In this document: positions 53,464 through 58,125 of the stretch, piece by piece
Numbering within the stretch: position 1 is the first letter of the stretch
How the letters are laid out: each line of letters begins with the position of its first letter
DNA from: JBFWQM01 sp050249455
GTDB lineage: Bacteria; Pseudomonadota; Alphaproteobacteria; MPNO01; VGEU01
Length of the DNA stretch: 58,125 bases
Direction of reading: 5' to 3'
Assembly (NCBI GenBank): GCA_050249455.1
Contig: JBFWQM010000006.1
Location: 1-58,125, forward strand
Program-made: the position numbers and the translations under genes
Notes under the pieces: generated by a model
Seen by the model: the letters and a program-made list of their open reading frames with translations, nothing else
The model's database searches: none
What the model was told of the DNA's origin: nothing

Positions 53464-54342
53464 ATGACGCCGATGTTGCATCGCCTCGCCGCCGCGGCTG
53501 CCGTTGCGGCCGCGCTCCTTTTCCCGCGCATCGCCGCCGCGCAGGCGTCGGCGGAGCGCGGCGCCTACATCTTCAACGCCGGCGGCTGCCACGCCTGCCA
53601 CACCGACGTGAAGGCGAACGGCCCGGCGCTGGCCGGCGGGGCAGCGCTGGAGACGCCGTTCGGCACCTTCTACGCCCCCAACATCACGCCGGATCCGGCG
53701 CACGGCATCGGCCGCTGGTCGGATGCCGACTTCCTGCGCGCGATGCGCGAAGGGGTCGGCCCGGACGGCCGCCACCTCTACCCGGTGTTCCCCTACACCT
53801 CGTATACGAAGGCGACCGACCAGGACCTCCTCGACCTCAAGGCATACCTGTTCGCGCAGCCGCCGGTGGCGCAGCCGAGCCGGCCGCACGAACTTTCGTT
53901 CCCGTTCTCGATCCGCCTGACGCTCGCGGTGTGGAAGTGGCTCAACTTCGCGCCCGGCCGCTTCCAGCCCGATCCGTCGAAGGACGGCGCGACGAACCGC
54001 GGCGCCTACCTGGTGGAGGCGCTGGCGCATTGCGGCGAATGCCACACGCCGCGCAACTCGCTCGGCGCGGTCGACCGCGCGCGCTGGCTCGCGGGCGCCA
54101 AGATCGGCGGCGGCGAGACCGCGCCGAACATCACCCCGCACGCCAACGGGCTGGCGGAATGGAGCCTGGGGGAAGTCGCCTTCCTGCTCGAGACCGGCGT
54201 CAATCCGGAAGGCGGCGCGATGACCGGCACGATGAGCGAGGTGGTGCGCTACGGCACGTCCAAGCTGACGGCGGACGACCGCCGCGCCATCGCGACCTAC
54301 CTGAAAAGCCTGCCGCCGCTGCCGCCGCCGCCGAAGAACTGA
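53464..54342 (+). CDS. Diheme cytochrome c
   Basis: The ATG at 53464 gives 292 residues, with another ATG three codons later. A signal peptide ends near AAAQA (about 27). Two cytochrome-c domains follow: heme 1 at C42-HA-C45-H46 and heme 2 at C190-GE-C193-H194. Each domain has an APNITP motif (about residue 71 and about 213). This layout is that of cytochrome subunits of alcohol/aldehyde or gluconate dehydrogenases and of thiosulfate-type systems. It passes electrons in the periplasm to the terminal oxidases. No dehydrogenase gene is next to it; the GMC enzyme at 17184 is one candidate. Confidence 0.9.
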   Translation: MTPMLHRLAAAAAVAAALLFPRIAAAQASAERGAYIFNAGGCHACHTDVKANGPALAGGAALETPFGTFYAPNITPDPAHGIGRWSDADFLRAMREGVGPDGRHLYPVFPYTSYTKATDQDLLDLKAYLFAQPPVAQPSRPHELSFPFSIRLTLAVWKWLNFAPGRFQPDPSKDGATNRGAYLVEALAHCGECHTPRNSLGAVDRARWLAGAKIGGGETAPNITPHANGLAEWSLGEVAFLLETGVNPEGGAMTGTMSEVVRYGTSKLTADDRRAIATYLKSLPPLPPPPKN

Positions 54343-54418
54343 GCCCGCGCCGACCGCTTGTCGGCATCCGGCAAAACCGCGATAGTGTGCGCCCCTTTCA
54401 TAGCGGGATGACGCAGCC

Positions 54419-55186
54419 ATGACGGTCGTGCTGGTCGATCGGCCTGCGGAGGCGATCATGCGGATCGCCCTCAACCGGCCGGACAAGCGCAACGCGCTGA
54501 ACCCGGAGCTGCGCCTGGCGCTGATCGATGCGCTGGCGGCGGCGCTCGACGACGCGGCGTGCGCGGCGATCGTGCTGACCGGCGCCGGCGGGCACTTCTG
54601 CGCCGGCGGCGACATCGACTCGATGGCCGGCATGACGGTGCAGGACAGCCGCGCCCGCATGAAGTCGAACCACAAGCTGGTCGCCATGGTCGCGAATGCC
54701 GAGAAGCCGGTGATCGCGGCGGTCGAAGGCTATGCCGTTGGCGCCGGCGCCGGGCTCGCGCTGCTCGCCGACACCCTCGTGCTGGGCGAGGGCGGGTCGA
54801 TCGGATTTCCCTTCTTCAAGATCGGCCTGATCCCCGACTACGGCATCCTGTGGAGCCTGCCGCGCCGAGTCGGCGCCGCCAGGGCGCGCCAGATCCTGCT
54901 CTATGCCCGGATGCTGAAGGGCCGGGCCGCGCTGGACGCCGGGGTTGTCGACGAGGTCGTGCCCGACGGCACGGCCGCCGACCGCGCGGTCGCGCTCGCA
55001 ACGGAGCTGGCCGCGATGCCGCGCCACGCCTTCGCGCTCGCCAAGCGCCAGCTCGCCCTGCAGCCGCTTTCGCTCGACGCCGCGCTGGAGATGGAGGCGA
55101 TCGGCCAAGGGGTGTCGCAGCAGACCAGCGAGTTCACCGAGGGCCGGAACGCGTTCCTGGAGAAGCGTCCGCCGAAGTTCCGCTGA
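54419..55186 (+). CDS. Enoyl-CoA hydratase/isomerase family protein
   Basis: The 255-residue crotonase-fold protein has the oxyanion-hole blocks GAGGHFCAGGDIDSM (about 57-71) and VGAGAGLALLADTLVL (about 104-119), and the hydratase/isomerase stretch GFPFFKIGLIPDYG. One catalytic-position Glu is Gly or Phe/Lys here, so it may be an isomerase or hydrolase rather than a standard hydratase. It starts a plus-strand group with the nitronate-monooxygenase-like and 3-hydroxyacyl-CoA dehydrogenase genes, as expected for acyl-CoA breakdown. Confidence 0.88.
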   Translation: MTVVLVDRPAEAIMRIALNRPDKRNALNPELRLALIDALAAALDDAACAAIVLTGAGGHFCAGGDIDSMAGMTVQDSRARMKSNHKLVAMVANAEKPVIAAVEGYAVGAGAGLALLADTLVLGEGGSIGFPFFKIGLIPDYGILWSLPRRVGAARARQILLYARMLKGRAALDAGVVDEVVPDGTAADRAVALATELAAMPRHAFALAKRQLALQPLSLDAALEMEAIGQGVSQQTSEFTEGRNAFLEKRPPKFR

Positions 55187-55199
55187 GGGGCCGCGCGCC

Positions 55200-56201
55200 G
55201 TGACGCCGCAGGTCTTCCGCACCCGCATCACCGACCTGTTCGGCATCCGCCACCCGATCCTCTGCGGCGGGCTGATGCACCTCGCCGACGACGCCTATGT
55301 CGGCGCGGTGGTCAACGCCGGCGGCATGGGGTTCATCACGCCGCGCAGCTTCGCCACCGACGACGCCTTCCGCGAGGCGCTGAAGCGCTGCGCCGGGATC
55401 ACCGGCGGCAAGCCGTTCGGGGTCAACCTCTACGTCTCCGCCCGGCCGGAGGCGAACGAGCCGCTGAAGCGGTTCATGGACATCGCGATCGCGGAGGGGG
55501 TGCGCTGCGCCGAAACCGCGGGCTACCGCCCCGACGCCTTCCTGCCCGCGCTCAAGGCCGCCGGCATGACGGTCATCCACAAGTGCACCAGCCTCCGCCA
55601 TGCGCTGGCGGCTGAGAAGGCGGGGGTGGACGCCGTCACCATCCTGGGGATGGAGGCGGGCGGCCACCCCGGCATGCAGCTGGTCGGCACCATGGTCCAG
55701 GGCGCGGTAGTGCCGCAGGCCCTCAAGGTGCCGGTAGTGCTGGCCGGCGGCATGGGGACCGGCCGCCAGCTGATCGCCGCCCTGGCGCTGGGGGCGGAGG
55801 GCATGCTGATGGGCTCGCGCATGACCGTGGCGACCGAGGTCTGGGCGCACGAAGGCTACAAGCGGCACGTCCTCGGCCTCGACCACACCGGCACGAAGAT
55901 CGTCATGGGCATCTTCGGCGACAACTCGCGCGTGCTCGACAACCGCACCGCGCGCGCCGTGCTGGAGCTGGAGGCCCAAGGGGTCAGGGACTTCGAGCAA
56001 TACCGCGACCTGGTGCGCGGCAGCTACCAGCGGGAAGCCTACGAGACCGGCGACTGGGAGCGCGGCACCCTGTCGATCGGCCAGTCCTGCGTCTTCGCCG
56101 ACCGGATCGCGCCGGTCGAGGCGATCTTCGACGAGATCCTGGCTGAGGCGGCGGCGGTGCAGCGGCGGGTCGCATCGCTGGATAACAAGCAGCTCGTTTG
56201 A
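55200..56201 (+). CDS. Nitronate monooxygenase / enoyl reductase-like FMN TIM-barrel protein
   Basis: The start is taken as GTG at 55200 behind GAGGGG, 13 bp after the hydratase stop, giving 333 residues (TPQVFRTRITDLFGIRHPIL). The TIM barrel has FMN-binding motifs AGGMGFITPRS, GMEAGGHPG and LAGGMGTGRQLIAALALGAEGMLMGSR. The catalytic His of true nitronate monooxygenases is not obvious in the usual place, so FMN-dependent enoyl-CoA or other reduction is possible. The position between a hydratase and a hydroxyacyl-CoA dehydrogenase supports an acyl-CoA substrate. Confidence 0.85.
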   Translation: MTPQVFRTRITDLFGIRHPILCGGLMHLADDAYVGAVVNAGGMGFITPRSFATDDAFREALKRCAGITGGKPFGVNLYVSARPEANEPLKRFMDIAIAEGVRCAETAGYRPDAFLPALKAAGMTVIHKCTSLRHALAAEKAGVDAVTILGMEAGGHPGMQLVGTMVQGAVVPQALKVPVVLAGGMGTGRQLIAALALGAEGMLMGSRMTVATEVWAHEGYKRHVLGLDHTGTKIVMGIFGDNSRVLDNRTARAVLELEAQGVRDFEQYRDLVRGSYQREAYETGDWERGTLSIGQSCVFADRIAPVEAIFDEILAEAAAVQRRVASLDNKQLV

Positions 56202-56246
56202 GGCTGGCGCCCCCTCCGGGTCCGGAACGACAGGGAAGCAAAACGA

Positions 56247-57776
56247 ATGCCCACCTCTCCCACCTCTCCCGCCTTCGCCATCGGCATTGTCGGCGCCGGC
56301 ACGATGGGGCGCGGCATCGCCCAGGTCGCGGCGACGGCCGGGTTCCCGGTCAGGCTGACCGACGAGCGGCACGACGCGCTGCCGGACGCCAAGGCGTTCG
56401 TCGACCGCATGCTGTCGCGCGCGGCCGAGAAGGGCCAGATGGCGGCCGATGACGCCAAAGCCGCGGTGGCGCGCATCGACCTGGTCGACGGCATCGACGG
56501 CCTGGCCGGCTGCGACCTCGTCATCGAGGCGGTGCTGGAGGATGTCGACATCAAGCGCGCGCTGTTCCAGCGGCTCGAGGCCGTCGTCGGCCCGGACTGC
56601 ATCCTGGTCAGCAACACCTCGTCGCTGTCGGTCACCGCGATCGCCGCGGCGTGCAAGACGCCGGAGCGCATCGCCGGCTACCACTTCTTCAACCCGGTGC
56701 CGCTGATGAAGCTGGTGGAGTCGGTCAGCGCCGTGCGCACCGCGCCGTGGGTGATGGACGCGCTGGATGCGGTGGCGCAGCGCTTCGGCCACCGCGCGGT
56801 GCGCGCGCAGGACACGCCGGGCTTCCTGGTCAACCACGCCGGCCGCGGCTTCTACACCGAAGCGACGCGCATCGTCGCCGAAGGCATCGCCGACTTCGTC
56901 GCGATCGACGACATCCTGCGCGACGGCGGCGCCGGCTTCCGCATGGGGCCGTTCGAGTTGATGGACACTACCGGCCTCGACGTGTCGCAGGCGGTGATGG
57001 ATTCGATCTACCACCAGTTCTACGAGGAGCCGCGGGTGCGCCCGCAGGCGTTCACCCGCCAGCGCGTCGCCGCCGGCCTCTACGGCCGCAAGACCGGCCG
57101 CGGCTTCTACGTCTACGAGAACAACGCCAAGGTAATGCCGCCTTCGCCACCGGCGCCCACCGCACTGCCTCGGCTCGCCTGGGTCAGCCACGCCGTCATC
57201 GAGAGCGAGCGGGCGGTGGTCGCTGTGCTGGAGGCGGCGGGTGTGGCGATCGACCGCGGCAACCGGCCGGGGCCGGATAGCCTGTGCCTGGTGACGCCGC
57301 TCGGCCACGACGTCACCACCATCGCCACGGCGGAGCGGCTCGATCCGAAGCGTACGCTCGGCGTCGATGCCCTGTTCGGGCTCGACGGCCGGCGCACCCT
57401 GATGACCAACCCGCTGACCGACCCCGCCTGGCGCGACATGGCGCACGCGGCGCTGGCCGCCGGCGGCCACGCGGTGACGGTGATCCACGACAGCCCCGGC
57501 TTCGTCGCCCAGCGCGTGGTGGCGCAGATCGTCAACATCGGCTGCGACATCGCCCAGGCGCGCATCGCCAAGCCGGACGACATCGAACTCGCCGTCCGTC
57601 TCGGCCTCGGCTACCCCAAGGGGCCGCTCGGCTTCGGCGACGCGATCGGTCCGGCGCGGGTGCTGGCCATCCTGGAGGCGCTGTGCGAGTTCTATCGCGA
57701 CCCGCGCTACCGCCCCAGCCCGTGGCTGGTCCGCCGTGCCCGCCTCGGCGTGTCGCTGATGACGCCGGAGGCCTGA
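56247..57776 (+). CDS. 3-hydroxyacyl-CoA dehydrogenase (two C-terminal domains, PaaH-like)
   Basis: The 509-residue enzyme has an N-terminal NAD domain with GIVGAGTMGRGIAQ (GAGTMG at 16-21), catalytic block ILVSNTSSLSVTAIA, the His-containing GYHFFNPVPLMKLVE, then a first C-terminal helical domain (about 190-290) and a second, diverged copy (about 385-505, DSPGFVAQRVVAQIVN). The length matches PaaH/PaaC-type dehydrogenases of the phenylacetate pathway and other acyl-CoA routes. It oxidises 3-hydroxyacyl-CoA to 3-oxoacyl-CoA with NAD+. It lies 45 bp after the nitronate-monooxygenase-like gene. Confidence 0.93.
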   Translation: MPTSPTSPAFAIGIVGAGTMGRGIAQVAATAGFPVRLTDERHDALPDAKAFVDRMLSRAAEKGQMAADDAKAAVARIDLVDGIDGLAGCDLVIEAVLEDVDIKRALFQRLEAVVGPDCILVSNTSSLSVTAIAAACKTPERIAGYHFFNPVPLMKLVESVSAVRTAPWVMDALDAVAQRFGHRAVRAQDTPGFLVNHAGRGFYTEATRIVAEGIADFVAIDDILRDGGAGFRMGPFELMDTTGLDVSQAVMDSIYHQFYEEPRVRPQAFTRQRVAAGLYGRKTGRGFYVYENNAKVMPPSPPAPTALPRLAWVSHAVIESERAVVAVLEAAGVAIDRGNRPGPDSLCLVTPLGHDVTTIATAERLDPKRTLGVDALFGLDGRRTLMTNPLTDPAWRDMAHAALAAGGHAVTVIHDSPGFVAQRVVAQIVNIGCDIAQARIAKPDDIELAVRLGLGYPKGPLGFGDAIGPARVLAILEALCEFYRDPRYRPSPWLVRRARLGVSLMTPEA

Positions 57777-57988
57777 GCGACGGCAAGAAAGGGCACTCGG
57801 CAGGCGTCTCCGCGACGAAGCGGACGGTAGTGCCGCACGGACGCAGCCCAGCTATGCGCGCCGGCCGCCGGGAACGCCAGATTCGGCTTGCGTCGGCGGG
57901 TTCGCCCGACAAAGATGCGCCGCGCCGGCGTCCCGGCCGGCCACGGCGCCGCGCGCGCCCCGATCCGCTACCAGGGAACCGATCCGAT

Positions 57989-58125
57989 ATGGCCGCTACC
58001 GATGCCGTCGCGCACGCGGACCTCGCGAACGCCATCCGCGCGCTCGCGATGGACGCGGTGGAGGCGGCGAAGTCCGGCCATCCCGGCATGCCGATGGGCA
58101 TGGCCGACGTCGCGACCGTCCTGTT
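57989..58125 (+). CDS. tkt: Transketolase, 5' end only
   Basis: From the ATG at 57989 the frame reads MAATDAVAHADLANAIRALA then MDAVEAAKSGHPGMPMGMADVATVL, the conserved transketolase N-terminus (SGHPGMPMGMA is part of the thiamine-diphosphate site, with its invariant His). The window ends after 45 residues. The enzyme exchanges two-carbon units in the pentose phosphate or Calvin cycle. The 212 bp before it hold no gene that I can support. AGGGAACC lies about 13 bp upstream as a possible ribosome-binding site. Confidence 0.9.
   Translation, partial: MAATDAVAHADLANAIRALAMDAVEAAKSGHPGMPMGMADVATVL

Overview
The window is a very GC-rich bacterial chromosome segment, most likely from an environmental alphaproteobacterium of the Rhodospirillales/Hyphomicrobiales kind. 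This is an inference from the gene content: many NMT1/taurine-type importers, fumarylacetoacetate-hydrolase-fold enzymes, amidohydrolases, PAS-rich hybrid kinases, an OxyR-AhpC-AhpD locus and REP-like palindromes. It is a draft scaffold. A run of 100 N at 12769-12868 is flanked by an exact 127-bp duplication, which marks two overlapping contig ends that were never merged. No rRNA, tRNA, CRISPR array, transposase or prophage gene was seen.

Region by region. (1) 1-10.5 kb, small-molecule catabolism: a partial amidohydrolase, a threonine-synthase-like PLP enzyme, a VOC protein, an M24-fold protein that has lost most metal ligands, a fumarylacetoacetate-hydrolase-family protein, and a minus-strand operon with a binding protein, two permeases, a beta-hydroxyacid-dehydrogenase-like oxidoreductase and a CocE hydrolase. 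(2) 10.6-13.1 kb: a TonB-dependent receptor with a His/Asp/Glu-rich loop behind two perfect Zur-type palindromes (a ZnuD-type zinc receptor), then the scaffold gap and a 42-bp tandem repeat. (3) 13.2-24.7 kb, signalling: a triple-PAS hybrid kinase, an alpha/beta hydrolase and a GMC oxidoreductase, then a three-gene module of binding protein, 1279-residue hybrid kinase and receiver-kinase. (4) 24.8-28.3 kb: iron superoxide dismutase, a GT-C-like membrane protein, and a PEP-CTERM surface protein behind a sigma-54-type promoter and before a clear terminator.

(5) 28.3-35.4 kb: a UbiD-type decarboxylase, a class IV aminotransferase and an RND efflux adaptor/pump pair. (6) 35.4-44.6 kb: a long minus-strand run that mixes a complete ABC importer (two binding proteins, one permease, one ATPase) with a fumarylacetoacetate-hydrolase-family enzyme, an old-yellow-enzyme flavoprotein, a VOC protein and a ThDP enzyme. 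It reads as one uptake and catabolic unit. (7) 44.7-50.1 kb: a GST, an L7/L12-like small membrane protein, divergent oxyR and ahpC-ahpD, another amidohydrolase, and a rhomboid protease. (8) 50.1-52.7 kb: a tightly overlapping three-gene operon with two heme-oxygenase-like diiron-fold proteins, one with a full ligand set and one degenerate, around an alpha/beta hydrolase carrying a C-terminal AbrB-like hairpin. This is the best candidate for an undescribed system. (9) 52.9-58.1 kb: cytochrome c', a diheme cytochrome c, an enoyl-CoA hydratase, a nitronate-monooxygenase-like protein, a 3-hydroxyacyl-CoA dehydrogenase, and the start of a transketolase.

Overall this is a heterotroph's accessory catabolic region: specific importers next to ring- or acyl-degrading enzymes, with oxidative-stress, zinc and surface-protein functions interspersed. 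Substrates cannot be named from sequence alone.
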